Origin: Yarrowia lipolytica
Lineage: Eukaryota > Ascomycota > Dipodascomycetes > Dipodascales
Direction of reading: 5' to 3'
Assembly (NCBI RefSeq): GCF_001761485.1
Contig: NC_090773.1
Coordinates: forward strand, 496,001 to 560,000
Length of the DNA stretch: 64,000 bases
Part shown: positions 20,901 to 29,522 of the stretch, piece by piece
Numbering within the stretch: the stretch's first letter is position 1
Layout: every line of letters begins with the position of its first letter
The notes under the pieces: generated by a model
Database searches by the model: none
Told to the model about the DNA's origin: nothing
What the model saw: the letters and a program-made list of their open reading frames with translations, nothing else
Made by a program: the position numbers and the translations under genes

Positions 20901-21694
20901 ACTTTGTCGAGTCGTTGACTGCCAAGGACCCCGACGACATGCACCACATTGTTCGATACCGCGACCGGGTCGTGTTCCGAGGTCATCTGTGCATCGTTAC
21001 AGAAATGCTCTTTCTCAATTTGTACGAGCTCATTGGTTTTAACAAGTTTCGGGGCTTTTCGTTGGAACTGGTGCGACACTTTGCTCAGCAACTTCTTAAT
21101 AGTTTGGCCTTCCTGGGCTCACAGAACATTGTCCACTGCGATCTTAAACCCGAAAACATTCTCATTAGTGACTACACTAAAGGTGGTATCAAGCTAATTG
21201 ATTTCGGCTCGTCGTGTCTGGAGAATGAAAAGGTGTACACTTACATCCAGTCGCGGTTCTACCGATCGCCGGAGGTCATTCTAGGTGCGGACTACAACAA
21301 GGCGATTGACATGTGGTCGTTCGGATGCATTATCGCAGAACTGTACACTGGCATGCCGATTTTCAGCGGTGAAAACGAGCAGGACCAGCTGGTATCGATC
21401 ATGCAGGTCCAAGGGTTCCCACAGCTGCGCTTCCTATCTCGATGTTCGCGAAGACGGCTGTTTTTCGACACCATGGGCCGTCCCCGACCTTCCATCTTGG
21501 TTTCCCCCAAGGGTAAGACTCGGGTGCCGAATTCAACGTCCCTGGAGCATGTTCTGGGAAACGGTACGTGTCCCTCGTTCCTGTCTTTCCTGCGAGCGTG
21601 TCTGCAGTGGGACCCTGAGGATCGAATTACCGCCAAAAAGGCGCTCAAACACGAGTTTATAGTTGGTGTTGGAGGAACACAAAAGGAGGATTAA
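17993..21694 (+). CDS. POM1: DYRK2/Pom1-class dual-specificity protein kinase
   Basis: A 1233-residue protein. The N-terminal ~850 residues are low complexity: a Thr/Gln/His-rich part (~65-95), an Arg/Glu-rich likely helical run (~275-330), Ser/Thr/Ala-rich stretches, and a Ser-Gly-His-Val/Met repeat zone (~560-700). A DYRK-homology box (about 850-885) precedes the kinase domain. Key residues are intact: ATP-binding K953, catalytic H1048-C-D1050, D1070-F-G, and the activation-loop Y1082-T-Y1084, whose second Tyr is the autophosphorylated one in DYRKs. The DH box and domain details fit class II DYRKs (fission yeast Pom1 and Ppk5, animal DYRK2) better than Yak1. Pom1 sets a polarity gradient and cell-size control; here a role in polarity or dimorphism is only inference. 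In-frame ATGs at codons 1, 3 and 5 make the exact start ambiguous by a few residues. Confidence 0.88.
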   Translation: MSMSMAELSNMDLTDASLFQCDDPDTPKGSIRRQRSRKSLIPRTPSFHSLIVDQEEGQTSLNQGTQHTAQPTSTTQPTTQHTQHTQHTTQMSLPHQHSPLGMKKSPSGIIATPPIPTNNSDHATPSYIPQSISSRSLKSILGSTAPTSNTSNNQNLNPLAEKISTYKPKQKLRSVSSGSALKPRDSRELREAQLEHERRKTGGLDLAESSKRTPLASLTTKKPRTTVPMSVDPLSGRLKRVSDVERHRRTASVDKGEEKRVSTSSSHRLSTAERANARSEREREREQERERVRLEREQERERVRQERARERAATERAAERVSERASERGAERATERTASDRVASDRASSVRTTTTSDRSERITSTRRTQGGATKTIPIQVPSHTRQRSVDRIERAEKETRTSALASALQQRSKPTASASAGAVGVATSTSAAPIGATSTASVATSTSTTATGNAPISSRTSNVHSTASAPVHMSATARRSTSHTPLTGPLQTRPKPATEKRFMSHGNEKTKLAPLHIKPLGGGQAQNLVSGPYKYPRVGPGAPGQGATAAGSPIRPEHRSHSGSPVTNVPGHVSGMSGHMAHPGSAMSGHVSGHVSQSGGTMTHPGSAMSGNVPGNAMGHVGHVSGHANSGPGNPLGMSMNMGSNTSLNSLHSVHSVHSMHSMHPPPSMPGSHHGSPRHSPILSMSSSPMNSMPPPGMPPSMGPPRDSSHSPHHFFTPIPPPHRIGYSLPGSPVRPCPPVAASPDIDCSRSLNSAQSMKTGNRNIPSPSMAANVGASMGAPNLRGKSYKPMGDASNCSSPLATCFPTRHQVASPVFGVDTVAVAQEMKKLTISKHESPLESREKLQASMRTPSTVARLNGKCMTPSEAKARFPLVGFEKTEIASYKHVYYYYPFSNNHESHSSTTDDSEGNLRLAAGDHIAYRYQVIKLLGKGSFGVVAQCYDHKHGCHVAVKIVKNKKRFQQQAAVEANFVESLTAKDPDDMHHIVRYRDRVVFRGHLCIVTEMLFLNLYELIGFNKFRGFSLELVRHFAQQLLNSLAFLGSQNIVHCDLKPENILISDYTKGGIKLIDFGSSCLENEKVYTYIQSRFYRSPEVILGADYNKAIDMWSFGCIIAELYTGMPIFSGENEQDQLVSIMQVQGFPQLRFLSRCSRRRLFFDTMGRPRPSILVSPKGKTRVPNSTSLEHVLGNGTCPSFLSFLRACLQWDPEDRITAKKALKHEFIVGVGGTQKED
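19695..19935 (+). repeat. Imperfect coding repeats, Ser-Gly-His-Val/Met units
   Basis: Within the kinase gene, units such as GGTCACGTGAGTGG and ATGTCAGGTCAC recur. They encode variations on S-G-H-V-S-G-H and H-P-G-S-A-M-S-G. The repeats bring several CACGTG(A) palindromes into coding DNA and are likely to vary in number between strains. Confidence 0.7.
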
Positions 21695-22390
21695 TGCATT
21701 GTATATTGATGATAAAGTGTGTGTAGACAGAAGATTGCACCATGAACTGGAACTTGTAGCTGAAACAATAGTCCTCTTATCTTCGCTGTTATATCCAACC
21801 TGCGGCGCTATGAGTAGGGTGCAACCTTACAACAGTTCGATTCCATCTTGCAGACTGGACGAGACCTTCAATGACCAGATACATAACAATACATACTCGT
21901 ATTTGTAGCACAGTAGCTCCGCTGGAAAAAAGGCTTGAAATACTGGAACACTCGCACATCCGACCTCGGTAAAAGCCCCCAGTTTGATAATACCGAAACA
22001 ACCATGTGCTGAGCTCTTGACATTAGCTCCTACAATAAAGTCACTATACAAACAGTTCTCTCAGTTTTACGCGCCTTGTCAAGACACTTACACGACTTCC
22101 CTTCCCTAAAAGATCTTGGTGGGGAGGCTCAGATACTTTTTACAAGTGCAGAATGTAAATGCCATCTACATGCCCACTATGGTGGTGACTCCGTCATATA
22201 CTGCTCGACACATTCACAGTGTTGAGGTTCCCACTCCTCTCGCAACTCGCTCCTGTGCCTCCTTCGGTTTCTCCTTCACTACTGTACTACAAGTTCTTGG
22301 CCGTTCGGATTTGTCATTATTTCATTACGGTATCTCTGAATCTAAACTGATAAAATGTCAAGCGGCTCTATCTTTGCTTGTTTTGTAGGT
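21695..22390. other. Intergenic between convergent kinase and Gag-like genes
   Basis: About 0.7 kb lying 3' of both genes. A TACTCGTA motif lies near 21898. No gene, repeat or RNA was recognised. Confidence 0.45.
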
Positions 22391-23554
22391 CTAACAAGCA
22401 CGCTGCTTGAGGTTTCGGGTGCCGGCGCTGGCCTTCTCGTGCAGCACTGGACACTGGGGTCGTGCATGGCCGGGCTTGGCACAGTACAGACACAGACCCT
22501 TTTCTTGTCGTCGGGTCTTCTCCTTGGAGGTAAGTCGTCCAGTGTGGGTGAACTTACCGTTGGGCCGCTTGGCCGAAGAGGGTTTTCGCTCGCCCTGGTT
22601 TCCTCCGCTACCTCCGTTGCCGCCGTTGCTAACAATGGATGCGGCTCTGCTTCGAGAAGGAGCAAAGTCGGTGGTGTTAGCGCCTGTGGCAGGCGAGAAG
22701 GAGGGGATTTGGCCCACTCCAACGCCACCGTAGGTGACATTGGAGACAGGAGCAGGAGCAGCGTTAGCAGCAGGCTTGGCATTGCTCTGCGATCGCTTGT
22801 GACGCGACTCGATTCGTCGGGGACCTCCGCCGTTGTTGCCGTTCATACTGGTGTTGCCGAGTTCGGAAAGAGGGGTAGTGGAAATGACAGACTGCGAGGC
22901 GGATCGACTGTGAGTCTGTCGGAACTTGGGCTGGTAGATTCCTTCGGCTTGCGAAGAAGAGTTGTTGGGCGACGTGGTGGCGGAGGAGGCCACGACAGGA
23001 ACATTGTGACCGGAGCCGGATGACACGTTTCGCGACGTGGCCTGGGGAATGTTCATGTTGGGGGTGGTGGGAGTACCAACCATGGGGATCTCCTGGGGGA
23101 TTTCCGGGGTGGAAACCACCGTCTCCTTGGGGGTGGAGGGCACGGAGGGCAGGACAGGGGAAGACGTTCGTGTTGAGGCAATGTCTTCCACGTCGGAGGC
23201 GGCCATGGACTCGTCATCGTCCTCCTCGACCGCGTCGGGGTGGATTTCCTTGAATCGCTGCCACTCCCGCTCCGTCTCGGACGCCTGGAAGGCCTCCCAG
23301 ATGAGATCGGTCATGTTGCCCAGGAGCGACATGTCCATTCGCTTCTGGACAGGCTCGGGCAGGTTGGACACAAAGATGGCGCCCATGACCAGGTCGCCCT
23401 TGGGCGAGGTGTTGGCAGCATCGGACAGGCCGAGGGCCAGATGGAGGTTTCGGTACTCCCAGATGTAGGCCTCAGGGTCGGAATCGCATTTGAGACGGGC
23501 AAACTTGAGAGCAAGGTCCTGGTCGGTGTTTTTGGTGGGGCCAGCAGAGGACAT
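22391..23554 (-). CDS. Orphan Gag-like protein with one CCHC zinc knuckle
   Basis: A 387-residue protein. The N-terminal ~100 residues are helical with an I-F-V-S-N-L-P-E-P-V-Q-K-R segment and a W-E-A-F-Q segment, reminiscent of the retrotransposon Gag (UBN2/gag) fold. A long Ser/Thr/Asn/Pro-rich middle follows. Near the C-terminus a K-T-R-R-Q-E-K-G-L-C-L-Y-C-A-K-P-G-H segment forms a C-x2-C-x4-H-x4-C zinc knuckle, the form common in Ty3/gypsy Gag proteins. No protease, reverse transcriptase, integrase or long terminal repeats were recognised around it. It is either a domesticated Gag-derived host gene or a host CCHC RNA-binding protein. It looks whole as one open frame; age cannot be judged here. 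Neighbours are unrelated. Confidence 0.6.
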   Translation of the reverse strand: MSSAGPTKNTDQDLALKFARLKCDSDPEAYIWEYRNLHLALGLSDAANTSPKGDLVMGAIFVSNLPEPVQKRMDMSLLGNMTDLIWEAFQASETEREWQRFKEIHPDAVEEDDDESMAASDVEDIASTRTSSPVLPSVPSTPKETVVSTPEIPQEIPMVGTPTTPNMNIPQATSRNVSSGSGHNVPVVASSATTSPNNSSSQAEGIYQPKFRQTHSRSASQSVISTTPLSELGNTSMNGNNGGGPRRIESRHKRSQSNAKPAANAAPAPVSNVTYGGVGVGQIPSFSPATGANTTDFAPSRSRAASIVSNGGNGGSGGNQGERKPSSAKRPNGKFTHTGRLTSKEKTRRQEKGLCLYCAKPGHARPQCPVLHEKASAGTRNLKQRAC

Positions 23555-26281
23555 GTGTTTCTGGGGAAGGCTCGAAGTAGTTTAGCGGAAAGAGTCCGGT
23601 TTATATGTTTTTTTGCTGTTTTTGGTGGTGTGTGGGGGTGATATGATGCCGTGTACAGCTGAGTGTGGGTGTAACGACGGAGATTTCTCTCAGATTAAAA
23701 AGGGGCGTAGCAGAGTAGCACGATTGTGGGCATCCAGATAAGCGAATATCTAGATGTGGGGGTGTTCTTGTGGAAAGGAAGGGTCAAGAGGATAGTACCT
23801 TGTCGCTTGTGACCTGGGTACTGACTTGTAGATAGGTGAGGAGAGAGAAGGGAGAGAGTGTAACTGAGACTACATTACATGGTGGGAGCGTGCAAATAGA
23901 GTTGGCCGGGCTACAGTCTTAAGCAATTAGTGTTGGAGCTAAAAGCCCACTTGTTTTGACAGCTGGGTGTTCGGCCGAGTAGAGCTGTTTGTTAGTGTCG
24001 GGGAGAGATTCTATAGACGGTTGGTCTGTATGGATGGCTATAGCAGCAATGTAACGGTAGATTGGACATGTGACCTGTCAGATCAGGTGATGGAGTTGGC
24101 TAGTCGAATGGCTTGGCTGATGGTGATTCTTACGCTACACGCGTCTGTACGTAGTCATACTTGTGCTGCTTCCGTTAGATAATATTTTTTTACACGTCCA
24201 ATCTTGCAATCCTGCTGCACTCTTGCACTTGCCCCAGTTACTTAGATGAAGATGCCGCGCATGACAAGAGTGCGCCAGCCAAACAGTGTTACGTGGTACC
24301 GTAGTCCCGGAAACGGATGCCTCGCAGAGGCAGCGAGTGGATGTACTGTACACGAGTAGTACAGACAAGTGTTATTCCGTGAACACGTGCCATATCAGTC
24401 TCAGTCTAGCTTCAGGTACCGGCTATTTCTCACGTCTTATTTGCACACGTCTCCACAGCCATATATTATCTTTCTTTCATAACTAAATCTCTCTCCTCGT
24501 ACTCAAACTTAAGACGTCACTATTGGCTTGGCAACACCACAGTGGCAGAATGAACAGACTCACACGGCTGAAGAATGGTGGGAATGACATGTGGAATGAG
24601 AAGACGCACACAGAGTGCAAGTAATCAGTATGACTGGATAGAGAGGTTTTATTGAACAAGAGTTAAGTCGTTACTTCTACCACATAGGCTAACATATTTT
24701 TATCCCATCCCTGTTCATGGTCTCACTTAGACCCCGACAGAGTTTGGTCATCTCATGGGGCCAACCCGATAATATCTATACAGAGACATACAGGGGACTG
24801 TAGAAATTCAGCTGGTTGGTGACAAGGAAGACAGATATTATACGTTTTCACGTGACGATCAGCATGTCACCGACACAAAGAAAAATGGCTATATTCTTCC
24901 AGGTATGTACGATACACTATCTAGGCTGTATTCTCCTTGTACACTCCTGGTCTATCTACCAGTGTGCTTTTACCCGATACAGATTCTTGTTCAGCACAGT
25001 GTTGTTAGATATCATACTGTGACATAGTTTGAAATAAAAGTACTGTACGATTTTCTATGGTGCCTGAAAGACACCTGATTGCATTCAATAATACTACATA
25101 TATTACTGGTAGAATTCTCTCATTAGTACCACGAGTACCAAGCATAGACTTGGGTCATATTCATGTTCATCATGCCGTTTTATAGCCACATTAAACCACC
25201 TCTTTCTAGCATCAGTACCACGCACGCCCCGAGAGCTCAGCCTTCTTTGTATGGCCGTTTCGGTTACCCCTATTTTTTGGCGCCTGTGGGTACCGTTGCT
25301 ACAGTAACCTAAAGCGTAAAAAACAAAACATTCACGCTACACGACGCCCAAACTTTTTCGCGTTAGAGTTTTTCACCCCGTTGGGTCATGTGATAGCCAC
25401 TGTCTAGCATCATCTCATTCCGTACTTGTGATTGGTCCCGAACACGTGTCTCAATACACACACTCAGGGTTTGAAAGCGGCAAAATGATGCAATAATGGT
25501 GTTGTATGTCTCGGCTTTTGAGTCTTGAGTGTAGGGGTATCATTGTGCAGTGGAGTTTATTTGGTGGTGCAGATGACAGATTGTTAGTTACTGTACAGTA
25601 TAGATAGGGTAGTTCGTAGTGGAATAATATCAGCATAAAAATTACTGGAAATTGCCCCAGAAAACCACAGCAAACAATATATTGTGTCTGTGTAGCGAGA
25701 AACGCGTTTCTTAGACTGTAATATTAAAGTCCGCCTGATGATATCAACGTTACAGTGTGTGGATTCTAAAGTGGAGACAGTGTAGCTTTGTCATCAGGTA
25801 ATCCCCAGCACGGCCAGCACGGGGATAGTGAAAGTTGAGAACAAACATCGCGTCAGAGGGAGTCAAAAATGCTTCTCCTCAAATGGCACCATTAACACCA
25901 TATTATCTTGTTAGATTACTGATGATTAACATCTAAATTATCCAGATATTACTCCGCTGTGTGGATATTGGATGTGCCTTGGATTTGGTGCATCTGCTCT
26001 CATGCAGGATTCGGCAGTACTTGCCCAGTACATGATCGTATTGAGCAGTTGAGGAGTGTTTACTAATATGTCGATAGATCAAGAGTCATGTAATGCCTTA
26101 GTAGCTGAACATGATATATATTCCAGATTCATGAAATCAATCGGCATTCTTCATTCTCTAGTTGTAATCATTGTATCGTACAGAATCCTACAAGTAGTCA
26201 TATATGCACCACCAAACTCAAACGCGAAACTAATTATGCGCATGTCTTCTTGCATTCACCACAGTTCATTCGAACACCACT
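23555..26281. other. Long divergent intergenic, Gag-like gene to UNG1
   Basis: About 2.7 kb with no convincing gene. The left part is purine-rich with AGGGG-type stretches. The right part (24650-26250) is AT-rich. Small open frames (23967-24182, 24816-25022, 26056-26295) carry no recognisable features. No tRNA-like B box or terminal repeat was found. Confidence 0.4.
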
Positions 26282-27364
26282 ATGAAAATCACTGACGCGT
26301 TTCAAAAGGCGCCCATCCTGGCCACGACTACCAAGACAGTTGCTAACGCTTCATTCGACCAGTCGGCCTGGCTCAATGGCCTCAAACCGGCCGATAAGGA
26401 GCTACTGGACACGGAGATCACCCATATTCACGACTCGTGGTTGCCACACCTCCACAAGGAGATCAGCAAGCCGCAATTTCTCAATTTGAAAAAGTTTCTG
26501 GCCTCCCGAGAAGCTGCCGGAGTGAACATTTTCCCGCCCAAAAAGGACATTTACTCATGGACCAGTCTTACTCCTTTCGACAAGGTCAAGGTGATCATCA
26601 TAGGACAAGATCCCTATCACGGCAAGAATCAGGCTCATGGGCTGGCCTTCTCCGTCAACCCACCCACTCTGCCGCCGCCGTCCCTCAAAAACATGTACAA
26701 GTGTCTCAAGAACGACTACCCAGACTTTGACGTGCCTGCCAAGTCGGGTCTATTGACCCCGTGGGCCGAACAGGGTGTTCTAATGCTCAACACGGTGCTC
26801 ACGGTTGAGGAAAAGAAGGCCAATGCGCACAAAGACAAGGGTTGGGAGGCCGTGACCTTTACAGCTCTGTCAGCGGCTGTCAAACACAACTCTGGCTGTG
26901 TGATTTTGGCGTGGGGAAGCCCTGCTGCCAAAATCGCAGACAAGATGAACATTGACAAGAGCAAGCACCTGGTGCTCAAGGCCGTCCACCCCTCGCCATT
27001 GTCGGCACATCGAGGATTCCTCACGTGTGGACACTTTAAGCAGGCCAACGAGTGGCTTGAGAAGCGGTACGGTCCAGAGGGGATTATCAAGTGGGGTCTT
27101 GAGGGTAAGACAGTTGGCAGTAAGGGGACTAAGGAGGCCACCACTGACACGGTCAAGGAAGAGCTTGCTAAAGAGTCTATCAAGGAGTCCGTTGAGACAG
27201 TTAAGGAACCTACTGAGCAGTCGTCAGTCAAACCGACATCTGCGAAGTCCACAGCACCACCATCATCACAAGAAAAGCTAGACCAACTCCTGTTGTCTGT
27301 GCCTGATGTGGATGATGACGAACTGGACGATATCCTGCCTCCCCCCAAGAAGCAAAAGGTGTAA
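26282..27364 (+). CDS. UNG1: Uracil-DNA glycosylase, family 1, with C-terminal tail
   Basis: A 360-residue enzyme that removes uracil from DNA in base-excision repair. Both active-site motifs are intact: G-Q-D110-P-Y-H (water-activating Asp) and H236-P-S-P-L-S (Leu-intercalation loop). The family segments L-L-L/M-L-N-T-V-L-T-V and V-I-L-A-W-G are also present. The catalytic domain occupies about residues 50-275. An ~85-residue Lys/Glu/Thr/Ser-rich tail follows, ending in an acidic D-D-D-E-L-D-D stretch and a basic P-P-P-K-K-Q-K-V, which resembles a classical monopartite nuclear localisation signal. Most UNG proteins carry their targeting and partner-binding sequences at the N-terminus, so this arrangement is unusual. 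The short N-terminus could still be a weak mitochondrial signal. Confidence 0.95.
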   Translation: MKITDAFQKAPILATTTKTVANASFDQSAWLNGLKPADKELLDTEITHIHDSWLPHLHKEISKPQFLNLKKFLASREAAGVNIFPPKKDIYSWTSLTPFDKVKVIIIGQDPYHGKNQAHGLAFSVNPPTLPPPSLKNMYKCLKNDYPDFDVPAKSGLLTPWAEQGVLMLNTVLTVEEKKANAHKDKGWEAVTFTALSAAVKHNSGCVILAWGSPAAKIADKMNIDKSKHLVLKAVHPSPLSAHRGFLTCGHFKQANEWLEKRYGPEGIIKWGLEGKTVGSKGTKEATTDTVKEELAKESIKESVETVKEPTEQSSVKPTSAKSTAPPSSQEKLDQLLLSVPDVDDDELDDILPPPKKQKV

Positions 27365-28425
27365 TTAGTGTATATAACGAAGGTATCGCACGACATTATG
27401 GTATTGAGCTACTTGCTGAAGGATCGGCATGGGTGGGTTGCGTTACACCGGTTGGAAATATGACTCCCAAGATCACAAGGCTGATCACTCCACTCTCCAA
27501 ACACGGTTTAAACACTCCTCCTCTGAGACACGGATTTATCAAAATGCGGGGTTTTAATACCTCACGGATCGATGCTGTTCAACGAAAAGGGATATCAAAT
27601 GTTTTCTTGTATAAACCACTCCAAAGCACAAGTTTCGAATATGTTTTTATCCCTGTGTAAACGTCTTGCTCTGTCGTGTTTGACTCAACTCAACAACCAA
27701 AAGCAAGTCAGCCCTGCATTGATACGACAGAGGCACATGATTCAAGTAGCTGTAAGCGATGGTTCAACGGTGTGTCTGAAAAGAAGGCTTGAGGTGTTTT
27801 CCAGACACGAGCTTCACTTAGGCAACTAACAGCTTACAGTGGTACCGGTAGTTATACCCATACCAAAATGAGAAGTTATGGCATTTATGTCTTCAGACTA
27901 CAACAGGGGAATGCCGTACTACCGTACAATAGTGCAACAAAGGACAACTCCCAGTATCTCAAGCCACCCTCCAAATACCTCAAGAATCTTTCAACTGCCA
28001 TCTCAACTTGTGCTCAAGGTTCAACTAAAGAACCCAGTGCGACTGATCTGATGATATGGGGTAAGCGGGGAGATGTAGATGATCAGGTGGAAATACAGAA
28101 TGACAAGGAAGTGGAGTCGCTACGAGAACTCAAGCTTTTGTGATATACTAATAGAATACTTCCAGGGAAGATCAGCTGCCTTAGTACAGTACAGTACTTG
28201 TACACTTCTTTTTTTTCTATACTCTGGTTGTCATAACTTTCCAATAATACGGTTCTAGGATGAATCAACCTAAACATAATCTCCCCTAACATGGAACCTG
28301 ATCATCACCTGATTCTAGATAACGAGAAGAGAAGCAGTATAAAAAGATGGGTATCTTGGTGGTTGTGATCCACTCATCGAACAATCCCTACCACCAACAA
28401 ACCCACAACCACAACTACTACAATT
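27365..28425. other. Intergenic, upstream of the SDR gene
   Basis: About 1.06 kb. Open frames (27433-27660, 27868-28143) lack any family resemblance. A TACTTGTA lies near 28197 and a TATAAAAA box at 28338-28345. Confidence 0.45.
28338..28345 (+). promoter_or_regulatory. TATA box of the SDR gene
   Basis: TATAAAAA lies 81-88 nt before the ATG at 28426, followed by a CA-rich leader typical of expressed yeast genes. Confidence 0.6.
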
Positions 28426-29379
28426 ATGGAACACATCAAAAACTTTTGGGCTGCCAAACCTCAGTACAAGGAAGTCGAGTACGCTGATCAGAGAGACAAG
28501 ACGTTTGTGGTCACGGGAGGACTGTCTGGAGTGGGAATGGAATGCGCTCGTCTGCTTCTCAAGAAACGAGCTCGAGTCGTCATTGTTGGACGAAACAAGG
28601 ACTTTGCCAGGGACTTGCTGTCTGAACTAGCACGGGACATTCCCGAAGGAGAAGCTGCGTTTGTGGAACTCGACTTGGCTGACCTGGAGTCTGTCAAAAA
28701 GGGCGGCCAGGAAATCGCCAGACACTACCCTGTAATCCACGGAGTCGTGCTCAACGCCGGAACTATGGCTCCTCCCTATGCCAAGACCAAACAGGGCCAC
28801 GAGATCCACTGGGGTACCAACGTCATGGGCCACCATCTGCTCATGAAGTATTTGGAACCGAGTGTACTGAGAGCGGCACATGACTCACCTCCAGGAACCG
28901 TTCGAATTGTCTGGGTCGCTGCCTCTTCATCCACTCTGATTCCAGGACTCGAGGGATCTATCAGATTCAACACCAACAATGAAGACGAGAAGAAACCTCC
29001 TCATGTACTCTACAACATGAGTAAGACAGGAAATGCGTATGAGGCGTACCTGTGGTCTAAGTTTCATCCACACTCGGGAGTCAGCTCTGTCTCTATGGAC
29101 CCTGGAAACCTCTCCACCAACCTCACTCGTCACTCGGGCGGTCTAGTCCATCGATTCAAGGATTACGTGCTCTACCCAGCCAAATTCGGAGCATACACCG
29201 AATTGGCAGCTCTACTGAGTCCCACAATCAAAGATGGTGACCACCTGGTGCCGTGGGGAGTTCCAGGAACCCTCAGACACGATGTGGATGAGGCCAGGAG
29301 AGGACCGAAGGGAGAGGAAATGTGGATAGAGCTGGAGAGAGACACTCAGGCTTTTTTCCAGCCTGAGGAAGTGCACTAA
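28426..29379 (+). CDS. Short-chain dehydrogenase/reductase, retinol-dehydrogenase/WWOX-like
   Basis: A 317-residue NAD(P)-dependent oxidoreductase with a Rossmann fold. The cofactor motif T30-G-G-L-S-G-V-G37 is present, as is the L-N-A-G strand near residue 110. The catalytic Y196-x3-K200 pair lies in Y-N-M-S-K, with a Ser cluster around residues 165-170. The layout resembles the broad RDH/WWOX-like SDR group that is expanded in fungi. The substrate cannot be told. There is no signal peptide or membrane helix, so it is probably cytosolic. The extreme 3' end of the coding region forms an 8-bp DNA palindrome around a T run (29345-29367). Confidence 0.85.
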   Translation: MEHIKNFWAAKPQYKEVEYADQRDKTFVVTGGLSGVGMECARLLLKKRARVVIVGRNKDFARDLLSELARDIPEGEAAFVELDLADLESVKKGGQEIARHYPVIHGVVLNAGTMAPPYAKTKQGHEIHWGTNVMGHHLLMKYLEPSVLRAAHDSPPGTVRIVWVAASSSTLIPGLEGSIRFNTNNEDEKKPPHVLYNMSKTGNAYEAYLWSKFHPHSGVSSVSMDPGNLSTNLTRHSGGLVHRFKDYVLYPAKFGAYTELAALLSPTIKDGDHLVPWGVPGTLRHDVDEARRGPKGEEMWIELERDTQAFFQPEEVH

Positions 29380-29522
29380 GAACATAACTGGTAGTATCGA
29401 ATAAATAATGACCCTAACACCTACAAATACAGAGAGTCAGCTCCTGCATGTACCAATGGTACGTACGTACTTGCACTTCAGCATAAATGCATTAATGTAT
29501 ATACTGAGCCGTAGCCCATAAC

